Assembly (NCBI GenBank): GCA_000442125.1
Contig: KE546967.1
Location: 2,095,854 to 2,159,853, forward strand
Direction: 5' to 3'
Length of the DNA: 64,000 nucleotides
DNA from: Opeltia flavorubescens
Taxonomy: Eukaryota; Ascomycota; Lecanoromycetes; Teloschistales; Teloschistaceae
The first letter of the stretch is position 1, and each line of letters starts with the position of its first letter. Below are positions 11,030-21,790 of the stretch, piece by piece. The notes beneath the pieces are model-generated. The model searched no databases. It was not told the origin of the DNA and worked only from the letters and a program-made list of their open reading frames with translations. Made by a program: the position numbers and the translations under genes.

Positions 11030-11806
11030 ATCCGCAGCTCAACTTTGGGATTGCAGGGATTCCGTCGCAAGCGTTCGAGCTCTGTAGATAGTAGAGGAAG
11101 TAGTTTCGCGAAATAAGAACAATCTTATGTTTTAATTCTGCTTGTAATCCGCTGCATTAGCATCTTCGAATTTCGTGTGTGTTCACCCTTCTTACAATCG
11201 AGTCCTGGTCGTGGTGGAACCATGTTTACTAATTGCAGACGGGGTATGCACGTCCATCCCAAAGCACAGACCAAGGATTTGCAAAACTACAAGCATCATC
11301 GCTGCCTTGAAAGAGCGCGATCCGCTTACGAAACGTATACCATCATTACTAAACATGAAGCTTGTTTTACCTCGCAGCTCTAGTTCCCCTACTTTAGTGC
11401 TAAGCGAGACCATGGCCTAGGATGGTATCCTGCAGGAACGCATCAAACACAAACAAATTGTGGGATGACTGAGGGATCGTTTCAGCTAAGAGAACAAGCT
11501 TTGCCCACAATTCAGCAGTGTGACTTCGCAAAGGATAATCTAGCGCGAAAAATCTCCGGCTCATGGTCCCGGGCAATTTCGCATGTGCATCCCGCGTTTC
11601 GCGGCTAAGAACTTAAATTCAAGGTGTTTCGAGAAATCCTATATGCGCAAGGAACAATATTGAGGATGTCAAAATGATGACCTTCCCTGATGATTCGTGT
11701 TTTCATTTTGTTTTTGTGTGTTTTTCGACGTTTCTAGTTTTCTGGGGACATTCGCTCTTTTTCGCCCTTTACCACTCATTCAAATTATTTTCCACTTGCG
11801 TTCATT
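11030..11806. other. intergenic stretch, nothing recognised
   Basis: About 780 bp between the transferase stop and the GH12 start. It must contain the GH12 promoter; a pyrimidine-rich run (tttttcgacgtttctagttttctgg, near 11720-11745) lies just upstream of the ATG. No other gene seen. Confidence 0.45.
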
Positions 11807-12955
11807 ATGCATCTCCATAACATTGCGAGATATACTATCGCGCTGGCCGCGACGCTGGTAACTGCATGTCCTCGGCCCAGGGCACAGCAAGCGAGCAATT
11901 CCCATCCCCCGGCGAATATGTGCGGGAACGACGATCGCACCATCCTGGATGGAACACCGTGGCTTGTGGCAAATAGCATGTACGGTGCTGGTGCTATGGT
12001 TGGCACTTCTTGCACGGAGTATGAGAGGGTGGAGGCTGGGACGAATGGGAACCAGAGGGTTGTTTTTAAGAGTACGGTTGATATTGAGAAGGTTGATGGA
12101 ACGTATGTCATTTCCGTCCTGCTGCTTCCTTCTCGGACCTTCCCGTGATCTTTTTGCGCATTGAAATTTGCTGATAGATTTTGGTGACAGGGATAATATC
12201 TGCAAAGGTTATGCCAATGTCGGCTTAATCCAGAATCTTCAAAGCACCATCTCAAGTATCAACTCCATACCTGCTTCTTATTCCGTGAGTTCAACTCCCA
12301 CCTCTCTCGCCCCTCCAAAAACCCACATACAAACATCTGCACTCAAATTCAAACTAACATCTCCAGTGGTCCCGAACATCCACCTCCGACTTCAAAGGTT
12401 CCCGCCCCCCCCCNNNNNNNNNNNNNNNNNNNNNNNNNNNNNNNNNNNNNNNNCTCCCCTTCTTTATCCCCTCATCTAACCCCCACCCCTTATCTTAGGA
12501 AACATATGTTTCGACTTCATCCTCTCCCCCCAACGCGGGGACTCCACCTCCACCACCGCCCAAGAACTCATGCTCTGGCTCCAATGGTCCGGCGGACAAC
12601 TCCCCATCGGCTGGGACCGTGGCCCTGTCGCTACCATCCCCTCTATGTTCGGCACTTCCTGGAAACTCTACGAGGATGTTAATATGGGGAATGGTATGAC
12701 GGTGCATAGTCTTCTTCCGGATACGCAGTTCTCGGGGAATTTTGAGGGGGATTTGAAAAAGTGGTTTGAGGAGATGGTTGGGAGGGGGAAGGTGGGTGGG
12801 GGGTGGTGGGTTAATGTTGGGAATGCGGGGTGAGTTTCCTTCCTTGCTCTGCTTTATCGTGCTGTACTGATCGTGGTTCGCGTGTGTATAGGTCCGAGAT
12901 CTTTTGGGGTAATAGTGTGATGGAGGCCAGTCTGGGGTTGCAGATTAATCTTTGA
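11807..12955 (+). CDS. secreted glycoside hydrolase family 12 (endoglucanase/xyloglucanase), 271 aa
   Basis: Five exons keep phase throughout: 11807-12102, 12191-12284, 12367-12397, 12499-12829 and 12892-12955. A signal peptide with a hydrophobic core (IARYTIALAATLVTA) precedes the mature part beginning near NMCGNDD. GH12 hallmarks follow: the SYSWSRTSTSDFKG-NICFDF strands, the nucleophile region QELMLWLQWSGG (Glu about 163) with PIG, and the acid/base region GSEIFWG (Glu about 253), ending in a strand-like EASLGLQINL. GH12 enzymes cut beta-1,4-glucan or xyloglucan of plant walls by a retaining mechanism and some are also seen by plants as a pattern. The length fits the family. The assembly gap lies inside the third intron, so the protein should be complete. 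No cellulose-binding module is present. Confidence 0.88.
12414..12453. other. 40-base assembly gap (N run) within a GH12 intron
   Basis: Forty Ns follow a C-homopolymer and precede a C/T-rich acceptor tract. On the exon model above the gap lies in intron 3 (12398-12498), so no coding sequence is lost. Low-complexity pyrimidine sequence probably caused the gap. Confidence 0.9.
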
Positions 12956-13170
12956 GCTGAGCTCAATGCTGTTGGGTCAAGATTATCGAAGAAATTCTTG
13001 TGCAGTTAAGTACTATGACACTTTACATGATTTTGTTGGTGATCCTGGAGGTGTCCCTCTAATAGTGGCGTATCACCGGTGTGTAATCCTTTGGCTAAAC
13101 TAGAGACATTTGATCTCGTTTGAACCGATACATTCTGGCGTGAACTTCTCCCCACTAGTTTGCTTCCTCG

Positions 13171-14544
13171 TCAGTGACGCAGCTTTATATAGTGTAAGTT
13201 CGGTAATCCATGAATTTCTTTCATCTTGTTCTGATCCGCATAGACTGCATCTAACAACGCCTTACAATCTGATGGAACTCCCCCGATTCTAATTGTTAGC
13301 TCCTCGAGAGATTCAGGCAGAAGACCCCACAGCTCATAACTCGATGGTTGAGTAATATCCTTCGGCTCGGGTGGAAAGTATCCTTGTTTCTGCCGGAGAT
13401 ACTCGTCTCCTTTTCCCTCGTCTACCTCTCCCATCAGTAATTGGGCTGAGAATTCTAATATCTTCAATCGGTCGAATGGCTTGAAAGTCTCAATCGCGGT
13501 ACATGACATGACTACATCCCCGGTGAAGTGCAGTTTCTCGAGTGTTGGGCCCAAGTGAGCGATGATGGTGTTCAGGCAAGCGCCGCCGTTCCAGAGATAT
13601 CCTGCTCCGTTACCCATGGCCGTGTGCGAGTAATGAAATGATTTGAGGTTTTTCAAGGGAGATAGGAATTTTTGCATATTTGAGGCACTGATGGCGCTGT
13701 TCGTGAGCGTAATGCTTTCTACGGTTGAGACTTGACTTTCTGGGAAAGGCCATTTGTAGGGGGTATAGTCGGCTTCGAGACCTTCGCCAGACAGATCCTG
13801 CAAAGAGGGTAGAGCGATGAATGGTGCCAGAGTCTGCAGAGGGGTACCAGTCTCATTATCCTGGGTATGGATGTGGAATTTCCGAAGTTTTGCTAACGGT
13901 AACGCTGGTGAGATGGGGTCTGAATTCGGCGCATTAATTATGTCCCAAGCGATCGTCATCATGATACTATCGAGGTACTGTCTTCGATACTCCCAAGTAT
14001 CCCAGAGATACAGGCTCGTCAGGCTGGGGAGCAGAGTCAAAAGTAAAGTGATCGCTGGGCCAACCTCTCCCGCAAGTATACGTTGATGCCAATCCCTTTT
14101 GTCATGGTGAACTAGGGGAACATGGTCTTGGCTCCGCAATTTTGGGTCTTGGGATACTAGTGCCTTGTCAATCTGCGAGGAAGCTTGAAGCAAGTCTAGC
14201 CCGCCATTACAAGCATCCATCTTCGCACGACCGTCTCCATCTTCCTCTAGATTCTGGGTGTATTGGCTAAATCCGGCAGACTTGATGTACTTGGCGATGA
14301 AAGGTCTTTCGCAGATAGAATGCAAGAGATTGATGGGATGCTCATAGTCGTTATCTGCTTGCATCGGCCCATATTGCTCACATTGGGACCTGAGTTGCCG
14401 ATCCAGACGATTATGCGCTTCAAGCAATGGCTGCGAGAAATTATAGATCTGTTTGCATGTAAGTGCAAGGTTGGCAAAGCTTTCGGGTATCGTCTCCTTG
14501 ATGACCTGGATGAGGATTTCGCTCGGTAAGGCTAGGATGGCCAT
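13171..14544 (-). CDS. F-box-like protein, 457 aa
   Basis: A single exon from an ATG at 14544. Residues 1-40 (MAILALPSEILIQVIKETIP...LTCKQIYNF) fit an F-box: Leu-Pro-x-Glu-Ile at the start and a Leu-Thr-Cys-Lys core later. The remainder has irregular hydrophobic strand-helix repeats (for example LTSLYLWDTWEYR, LTNSAISASNMQKFLSPLKNL, LEKLHFTGDVV) that look like leucine-rich-type repeats. Fungal proteins of this type are thought to be substrate adaptors of SCF ubiquitin ligases, binding Skp1 by the F-box. The substrate is unknown. Its promoter faces the MITE at 14800. Confidence 0.75.
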   Translation of the reverse strand: MAILALPSEILIQVIKETIPESFANLALTCKQIYNFSQPLLEAHNRLDRQLRSQCEQYGPMQADNDYEHPINLLHSICERPFIAKYIKSAGFSQYTQNLEEDGDGRAKMDACNGGLDLLQASSQIDKALVSQDPKLRSQDHVPLVHHDKRDWHQRILAGEVGPAITLLLTLLPSLTSLYLWDTWEYRRQYLDSIMMTIAWDIINAPNSDPISPALPLAKLRKFHIHTQDNETGTPLQTLAPFIALPSLQDLSGEGLEADYTPYKWPFPESQVSTVESITLTNSAISASNMQKFLSPLKNLKSFHYSHTAMGNGAGYLWNGGACLNTIIAHLGPTLEKLHFTGDVVMSCTAIETFKPFDRLKILEFSAQLLMGEVDEGKGDEYLRQKQGYFPPEPKDITQPSSYELWGLLPESLEELTIRIGGVPSDCKALLDAVYADQNKMKEIHGLPNLHYIKLRH

Positions 14545-14799
14545 ACTGTACTCTCCAGCGACCGATCAATCTTCGTGGATCGGTCATTGATCTTCAGGTT
14601 AAAGCTATGGCGATGCGATGTGAGACTGATGGTTGTATCTAATAATGTGACGTAGTCAGCGTAGGATTTAGTGCTGTTGCCTAGAACCACTCGGCGTTTG
14701 GAGCTAGCTTCGGATCTAAGAATTTCGCTTTTAGCGGCACTTGGCGGCTACCGTAGGGCCCAAGCCGTGGAGCCTCACATTATAGCGGGTAGTCTTGGA

Positions 14800-15035
14800 G
14801 GGTAGCAAAAAAAGTGAATCAAGGCGATTGCGACACGTTGATTTTCGACCCCAAGTCGCCAAATCTCGTACAAAAAGTTTTGCACGTAGCTTGGATAGTA
14901 ATTCTGATACTGGTACTCTATGATTTATCCAATTTTATCAAGGTAGTCGAGGGACTTCATGGATTGTTTATAGACCGATTATTGCGGTGTTCGTGTGCCA
15001 AGGCGGGGGCCCTTGATTCACTTTTTTTGCTACCC
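14800..15035. mobile_element. 236-bp MITE with perfect 25-bp terminal inverted repeats
   Basis: The left end 14800-14824 begins GGGTAGCAAAAAAAGTGAAT and its exact reverse complement occupies 15011-15035, so all 25 bases pair. The interior is 186 bp without a credible open reading frame, and the two inner flanks keep weak inverted similarity around a CACG. This size and structure are those of a non-autonomous DNA transposon (MITE). No clear target-site duplication is visible: only GA/GA abuts the ends, while a GGGTAGT motif occurs a few bases outside each end (14787-14793 and 15039-15045). It sits between the F-box and membrane-protein genes. The superfamily is undetermined. Confidence 0.85.
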
Positions 15036-15871
15036 GAGGGGTAGTTTAATGATATGATGAGTCAACTAGAATGTCTCGCCTTCATCATCCGCAAGGAGAG
15101 AAGAAGGAAGGGGATCAATGTCTTCCTCTTCTGGTTACAGAGTTGCGCATCTCTCTCAGTGGGTCTTCGATATATCGACTTGAGAGTATGTCGACTCAAA
15201 TCGTGAACTTCAAGTTGGAGAAGCAGAAAATGGAGTATCCCGCGGGTGACTTCCCTTCTTCATTACTTAACAGACCTCCTCCAAAGCGATCTGACTACTG
15301 ATTGAGGGCTTCATCACGTCGAATGAAGCCCTAGTAGGTTCTTGGAGTAACCTTGCGCGAATTGAGCATAGTATACCTCAATACCCTTTCGATTTGGCAT
15401 CGTATGCCAACGCACAACGGGTGAGCGCACGCGGGATAGAATGGACGTGTTCAGCTCATGCATGTGAAGCAGCCTTATTACAATCATCTGCAAGGCTGTC
15501 ACCGGAAATAAATTTCTGGTGGGCGCAGCACGGTTTATCGTCCAATCATATTCGTTTTGGCGTCTGTCGAATTTCACCTGCAGCCCAAATCGATGCAATC
15601 GGCCCCCACAAACGTGATTGTGTCTGCGATTGCCTTCGATCCGTCACATTTTCAACGTCATGACATTGCAAAAGCTCTCAATGTAGGCGGAGAATTCCAT
15701 CATCGCGGCAGATGCCTGAAAGATGGCAGCTATAAGCTTTTTGCGACGTGGTGTTCTTTCTGTTCCCTACGTCGCCGCTGAAAATGATGATAAGATCAGT
15801 CTTTTCCCACCCCTGCGACCGAAATTGCTCGTATTTGAACGGCCCTCGAAATCTTCAATTTTCGCTAGGCA
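15036..15871. other. intergenic stretch, no supported gene
   Basis: About 840 bp between the MITE and the membrane-protein gene. Short overlapping frames on both strands lack motifs. It includes the upstream region of the membrane-protein gene. Confidence 0.4.
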
Positions 15872-17460
15872 ATGATCATCTATCTCGGTAAGGTACTAGC
15901 GCAGTGCATCGAATTTTTCTGGTCTATCGCCAAACAGGTTACGTCGTACCTTGTGAATGTTTCGCTTGTGATCTACAAGAAGCTTTTACAATTTGTCGGA
16001 CCTGATGAGCCTCCCAGTATACCTCGTCGAGAGACGGCAGTGTGGGGATTACTTGGGTTCTTAGCCATCTCTCTTGCAGTCAAGTTTCCATGTCATAGCG
16101 TCAAAACAATACTCATCATTGGGAGTTCAGTAATCATTTTTGGCCTTTCGCTTTGCATATGGCGCGATCTAGTGCAAGGCGAGTCATACTTGCCCAAATG
16201 AAGATGCAATGGTTCTAACTGCCACTATTTCCACAGGCGACGGAGAGTACCGAAGAAATCTCGGCAATTCCATTCTTACCGTCTTATTTACAATGATTCT
16301 CTTGACAGTCATTTACTGTCGTGTCTGGTTCCCAAGACTACATGTTGAGATACTCCAGATTTCTGAACACATTGAGGTGATCACTTTTCTCCGTCCACGG
16401 ATCTGACCCTTCCGTTGGAAGACTGGGCTTAATTTTTACCAATAGGAACATCCAATCTTCCCTGCTGTGGCGGTCCTGCAGAACGTTGATACTTCATCAC
16501 AAGCAACGTTAATCGATACCCCGTTGAAGTGTTGGGCGGGAACTTACACTGAGACTGGTCCACAGTGCGCGACGTTGGACTCTCAGCAGTATCTGACTTC
16601 GTCCTCTTGTAACTGCAATGAAAGCTGGTCACCTGCAATCATCGAAGACTTCGTACCCCGTGGTCTGCATGGAGGGACTTGGCGATATTTGCAATTTACA
16701 CCATCGGCTGACTTAGTATCGAAGAATCCGGGTTTTCTGTTGACAATCCAAGCTTGGTACAACTGTTCGTCCTTATCAAAACCCAATCCCAGTCAATGAG
16801 TTGAGCCTTTCAACATTCATGCTAATAAGCCTGCAGTCAATGGTACCGAGGCTCGTGAGGCTCTATGGGTAATGCCCAACCCGGACCTATGGCTCGCAGT
16901 GTTTGATTCATCACACTCGTTGGCAGACGCGCTCGCCAGCGGCTATGCACCCTTGAACTTGATTAACGCCAACGGTGTTACTTCGATAAACTTGCACCTC
17001 AATACGCTACAGTCGAAGCGGCCGAGACCCATGTATTTCTACAGTATGTGAACTTTATTCTCCGATTTAGTGTTACCCACGTGGCATCGATGTATCTGAT
17101 CATGGTTTTCTCATGACAGGGCCGATAATCTCCACAAGCCCCAATGTCGAAATTGTGTGCGACGTTAGCGGTAATTACTCCTACCCCTGCTATACCTCCT
17201 TGCTCTTGCAGTTTGTGAGCCATGACCNAAGTGATTACAATGAACGACAGGCAATGAGCTGGACTGTGAGTCCTCCCTTCCTCCTGCTCTCCTATAACTT
17301 CCTCCCGCTCCTTCATAAATCGTCATGTCGATAATCACCAAGGGCTCAGTGGCTGATACGTGATACTCTGACGTAGGACGCCGCTGCCTCCGCAGGCGCA
17401 TATTTTGCATTCGTCCAGTTCTTGAGTTGGATCGTTTCTGGGCAGATATGGGCTGCTTGA
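15872..17460 (+). CDS. multi-pass membrane protein of unknown function, 400 aa, six exons
   Basis: Exons 15872-16178, 16237-16376, 16446-16764, 16837-17043, 17120-17265 and 17377-17460 keep phase at every junction. The first intron uses a GC donor. Predicted membrane spans lie at about 55-72 (AVWGLLGFLAISLAV), 79-97 (TILIIGSSVIIFGLSL), 114-132 (SILTVLFTMILLTVIYC) and 382-398 (YFAFVQFLSWIVSG), with an amphipathic N-terminus. Between spans 3 and 4 is a roughly 240-residue domain with several cysteines (KCWAGTY, QCATL, SCNCNESW, VCDVS, YPCYTS) and N-glycosylation-type sites, which suggests an extracytoplasmic, disulphide-bonded domain. I recognise no named family. One ambiguous base at 17227 leaves one residue unknown. 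Function cannot be assigned. Confidence 0.75.
16179..16236 (+). other. GC-AG intron in the membrane-protein gene
   Basis: This 58-bp intron starts CAAG|GCGAGT, ends TTCCACAG and has a good branch-like TTCTAAC before the acceptor. Only this donor joins the two hydrophobic coding stretches in phase; the nearby GT donors do not. GC-AG introns are a rare but known minority class in fungi and need a strong match to U1 at the other donor positions, as seen here. Confidence 0.65.
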
Positions 17461-18299
17461 CGAGGAACGATCTTGCACTACTAGAAAAGCTACGATGACG
17501 ATGACGGTAATGAAGATATGATGGACTGACGCCAATTACTGTACAGTGTTCGTCGGTTTGAAGGAGAATCGTGGAACCAAAATACACGTAGATAAGGGTT
17601 ACAACGTATGTCACTGAAGGTTTCATCCCATTATTTCCTACATTCTGTCTTTTGCTGTACTATCTCAAATAATGCTTTGTTGATAAAGCAATTTTCCAGC
17701 AAATTGACTTTAAGTCAATGTTCTTAAACGATGATTCTTATCATGTAGATCAAGTCATGATTGCCACGTAAGGAGCGTATCAGTGATCCAGTCGTTGAGT
17801 CGAGGTCATCGACACAAGCTCTTCTCGCAAACCCGTTGTTATCTACTACATTCGATCGACCTCATGTTTTAATTCCAGCAATCCTGTAGAAGACTAATAA
17901 TTTTTCATGGCGGGTGGTCCAGGATTTACCCCAATTGTTTTTCTGCGATCCAATACGTCCAGTCCTGAGTATATAACGAAAATATTGTATTTTCTATTTG
18001 TCTCTTTGCGTTCATCCATAAAAAATCGGGGAGAGTGTGCCTCTTTTGCCATGTGCGGGATTATATGTTCTGTAACTTCCTTCCAACCAATAGTCTCATA
18101 GACTTTTATTTACCCCTCAAGCGTTATCAGTAATGGCTGTCAGGGGTAATCGCTCTTTTTAAGGGCGCGCGAGACCTGCCTGCTGGCAAGATCTTCCGCT
18201 TCCTTCTCAAAGACCTAAGCAACCCTGAAGGCAAGCGCTTGGAAACCAGGAGTTCACTATCAACTGCATTAGGTCTCAAAAAATGTTTGAAAAGTAGAG
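17461..18299. other. intergenic stretch, possible coding relic near 18175-18300
   Basis: Mostly featureless. The last 130 bp carry a plus-strand open text (LPAGKIFRFLLKDLSNPEGK) that stays open up to the TauD start but in another frame. It could be a 5' UTR, an upstream exon or a relic; I could not join it to the following gene. Confidence 0.35.
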
Positions 18300-19795
18300 A
18301 TGGCGGTGGAGGTTTCTCGGATCGGTCCTCGTGATCCCGAGCCCTACTACTCCAAGGCCATTCGGGAGAGATTCTCGGTGGAGCCTGTCGCCACTCTCTC
18401 AAATAGCCGAGACTTTGCCACAATCAGTTTTCATCCGGATCTAGATCAGTATCTGACTCGAAGCGCTAAGCGGATCATCAATGGTGGCCTCGAGAATAAG
18501 CTACCGGCAGGCTGGCGGACAAAGCTCGACGGTCCTATGGCATGGACAGGCAGTGATTTTCCGGACGAGTCAAGATTCATATACTCCCTTTCGTCTGATG
18601 ATAGAGACGAGATTCACAAAGCTTTGATCTACTTCAAAGGTAAGCAGGAGTGCCTCCAGATAGGTAGTTGCATGCTGATACTGTCTGTTAGACCAAGGCT
18701 TAGAGAGGGATAAGGTCTCGAAGGGCAGCTTCCCTCTCCCAACTCTAGGCTTTTGCTTGACAAAACTATGCCACTTGGTTTATAACGGCGTCGGCGCCAT
18801 GATTTTGCGTGGTCTTGATGTGGACAACTACAACCCGGAAGATTTTTTGGTTGTCTTCCTAGGCATTTCAAGCTACATCGCCGAACAACGAGGCATTCAA
18901 GACAGACTTGGTACACTGCTGAGTAAGGATGCATGATCTCTTTCTTTGACCCAGCCCTAATGTTGACTATCACACAGAGCATCTTACGGACGATGGCAAA
19001 GCAGACTCGCAGATGGACTTGGTAAGCTCATCCAAAGATGTAAGCGCACGCTTACACGATGCTATAGCCACTACATACAGACATCACATTTGATGTTGTA
19101 GCAACTCTTACTCGACAATGCTCGACGGTTGGTGGATCCTGTACAATAGCCTCGTCATGGGCAATCTATAATGAGCTTGCTATGAGTCGGCCAGACCTAA
19201 TTCATACCCTTTCGAAGCCTGATTGGCCGTTCGATACGTGAGTATCTCCATCTCCTCAGATTTATTGCCATTAAATCCCCGAGAACTTTTCCAGGATATT
19301 TGTATTCTCTAACGAGACTCAATCAGTTATGGTCGTGACCCACCGTTCTACAACCGAGCCCTCCTCTACCATATCAACAACCACATCCTACTCAATTTCT
19401 CTCGGCGAGTGCTCACAGGCCATCCCTATGCCCCTCGCTCGCGGAATATCCCGGGTCTGAATGAAGCGCAGGCTGAAGCACTAGATGCGGTGCATTTCAT
19501 TGGGCTGAAACACCAGAAGCGGCTCAGCACGAAGAAAGGTGACATTCGCTTTATCAACAACATGGCGCTACTTCATGGTCGTGAAGCATTCTCCGATGGG
19601 GATAGAGATGCAAAGAGCCAACGGCGTTTGATCCGCTTGTGGCTTCACAATAGCAAGATGGTATGGCAGCTACCTACCCAGCTGCAATTGGCCTGGGCAC
19701 GGGCTTTCGAGGATGAAAAGCGAGGACGACGCTGGGATGTGGAGCCTCGTACTGTTAACGGTGTCAAAGTACGGGCTTCGTCACCGTGTGACTGA
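18300..19795 (+). CDS. TauD/TfdA-family Fe(II)/2-oxoglutarate-dependent oxygenase, 417 aa
   Basis: Five exons in phase: 18300-18639, 18692-18922, 18978-19021, 19068-19237 and 19327-19795. The fold markers are the VYNGVGAMILRGLD strand pair, the metal motif His-Thr-Asp in PLHTDIT (His about 208, Asp about 210), the NNMALLHGREAF segment that supplies the distal histidine (about 345), and the RRLIRLWL arginine expected to bind 2-oxoglutarate. Together these complete the HxD...H facial triad, so the enzyme should be catalytic. TauD relatives hydroxylate small acids such as taurine or act in tailoring of secondary metabolites; the substrate here is unknown and no other pathway gene lies next to it. 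The start codon lacks an upstream in-frame alternative of better quality. Confidence 0.85.
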
Positions 19796-20048
19796 ACATG
19801 TTTTCGATATTGATTCTAAGATCAAACTTTACGAAGATATGAGTGACTGATTTGTCTATGTTTTTAGTCTTTCCGATGTATCGTACTCATTTAGCAGTCA
19901 ATGATATGCTGCCTGATGCTCGAAAACGCGGATTTTTGATGAATTGAATGGCTATGTACCAAAAAACGGCTTGATGACGTGTTCCTAATGCACCTCTATG
20001 TCTAGTAATGATTGATTCTGTTGGAACATCGGCCTGGAGGAAGCGGGC

Positions 20049-20760
20049 CTACGCAATGCGCGTAGGTTTCCAGTCCTCGTCAAACAGCTGGGAAATGAAG
20101 TAATAGTCTCCCTCGAAGGCGTTTGTATGCCGCACGCCGTTCATGTGAAATCCTTGACAATAATAATTAGTACTGCCAGATTAGGATTACATGAACACCG
20201 CTTACGATTCCGCCTGACCCAATCTGCCGTGTCACGTACGAGGTTCGCCTGGTCAAGACTCGGGTCCGCTGCTTGAATTACTTCCTCGAACTTGGAGGGC
20301 TCATTGTTGATGAAGAATGGAAGGCTGCCTTTGCTACCATAATGGAAATGAGCTAGCATGATCTGGGTACCCATCTGAAGAGCGGAAATGCTTTCAGGAT
20401 TTGCGTAACGTGTCTAGCAGTATTAGCTTCTTAAAGCTTCTGTACAAAGCCACATAATCTCGACTTACTTGCATGAGCATCTGTCTCGCATATTCTTCAT
20501 CGCGTCTCGATGTTAAAGAACAGCTATGTAGGAGGACGAAGAGCCCGAGGTAGATTGTAAACCAATTCTTCCGTCGGTCTTGAGCCGTGATTAGTTCTTG
20601 CAGTTACCGCATTACAGTGTGCATGAGCGGCCTTTACAAGGTCGAGAACGTAATGAGTTCAAGCTGGGCACAGATTACCGGCGCAACAGGCACAGTGCCG
20701 AAGTAAGGACTTGACGGATCATCGACGAATGTTCCGAATCTTTTGTCGCTACAGATGTTC
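20049..20760 (-). pseudogene. C-terminal part of fungal Zn2Cys6-type transcription factor with two in-frame stops
   Basis: Three exon pieces are recognisable: about 20760-20469, 20413-20206 and 20152-20049, with good donors (GTAAGT, GTAAGC) and phase. The text DDPSSPYFGTVPVAPVI...RKNWFTIYLGLFVLLHSC...AHFHYGSKG...DYYFISQLFDEDWKP matches the conserved C-terminal region of many fungal binuclear-cluster regulators. In the first piece two TAA codons (20636-20634 and 20606-20604), 30 bp apart and in the family frame, interrupt an otherwise good alignment where glutamine is expected. An intron that removes both would shift the frame. Both changes fit CAA-to-TAA, i.e. CpA-to-TpA. The DNA-binding domain is not seen. 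Confidence 0.65.
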
Positions 20761-20963
20761 TCATTTGCTGGGAGGCCGTGGGATAAACTGTACCGAGAAA
20801 GGGGTCCGAAAAGAGATAAAGAGAGTGAACCCAATATATATAGATGGATGAATGGGAATATATCCACTGGTAGAGACAAAGACAGTAATGGATGTATAAA
20901 GATGAATCCTGGTATAGATATAGAAAGGAAACAGAAGCAGGGGTCAAAGCATTAAGAGAGACT

Positions 20964-21790
20964 TCAAGGACTAAGCTCGAAATAAAATCCAGACATATAT
21001 ATGCAAGGTCCAGCCATGATCGTATGCAAGCCGTGTGATGATAGACTTGTATTTTTATCGTCCTGGCTTTGCCGACTTCCATCGTTAGTCGAGGTACTAG
21101 AGCCTGTCAAAGGAGACTGCACGCTATTTCCTTGTCCATTGAGGAGATATCCCGACGCTGTTAGGCTTTGTGGCATCCATACGTTTCCGGAGCTTCCTTG
21201 GTTTGCTGTATCTAGTCTTGGTCTGATCTCTGGGTATGGATGCAAGCTAACATTTAGTCCTTCACCTGATTACGAATCACCAAAAAAGCTGGAAGCGGAA
21301 CTGGAAGATCACTTGGTATGCTTGTTCCTCTATTCAAACTCGGTAATTGGGGCATCATATCGTTCCAATACGAATGGGAAATGGTGTCGCATTCCGAACC
21401 CAAACGGTCATAGGTAGTCAATCTATTGGAAGCTTGACAAAGATCTGCTCCAGGAGAAAGCATCGATGGATCAAGATGTAGATAAGGGTCTCCACCACCT
21501 TTGGTCCGGATAATTCCTGACTCGTATTCATCACGGTTCAATCCAGCATAGTCATGGAAGCTGTTATCAGAAAATCGAGAGTATCCCGGCATAGGCAGTG
21601 CACGGGCTGTTCTGTAACCTGCTAAAGCCTCAGAAAGCTCTTCGGGTGGCATTTGAAGAATCGATGCCGCTTGTGCAAGGCGGTGGGCGTCAATGCTGTT
21701 GGAAGCAGGATCATTGAAGTCAATGGCTGGAAAAATTGATGTCGGAGTCCCATTGTCATTGTTTTGACCATTCGTGAAGCGCGCAGCCAT
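20964..21790 (-). CDS. hypothetical protein, possible N-terminal half of the broken regulator
   Basis: Exon 21790-21274 begins at an ATG; a 44-bp intron with donor GTAATC leads to 21229 and the frame stays open to 20964, for 260 residues. The first exon contains SIDAHRLAQAASILQMPPEELSEAL and GGGDPYLHLDPSMLSPG, a helical then Gly/Pro-rich layout. The second exon is Ser/Thr/Gly/Gln-rich (SVQSPLTGSSTSTNDGSRQS). This looks like the disordered activation-type region of a regulator, and the next recognisable coding piece on the strand is the transcription-factor C-terminus at 20049-20760. They may have formed one gene. No Zn2Cys6 cysteine cluster is present in either part, so DNA binding is not supported. 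Confidence 0.5.

Noticed and set aside
11785-12255. Long minus-strand frames opposite the GH12 5' end
   Set aside because: They mirror the first GH12 exons; the plus-strand reading has a signal peptide, phased introns and catalytic motifs.
14814-15044. 76-codon frame inside the MITE
   Set aside because: It runs through both inverted repeats and has no transposase motif, so it is an accident of the element.
20601-20640. An intron GTAAAG...GCAAG to remove the two TAA codons
   Set aside because: It would remove both stops but puts the following conserved NWFTIYL segment out of frame, so in-frame stops are the better reading.
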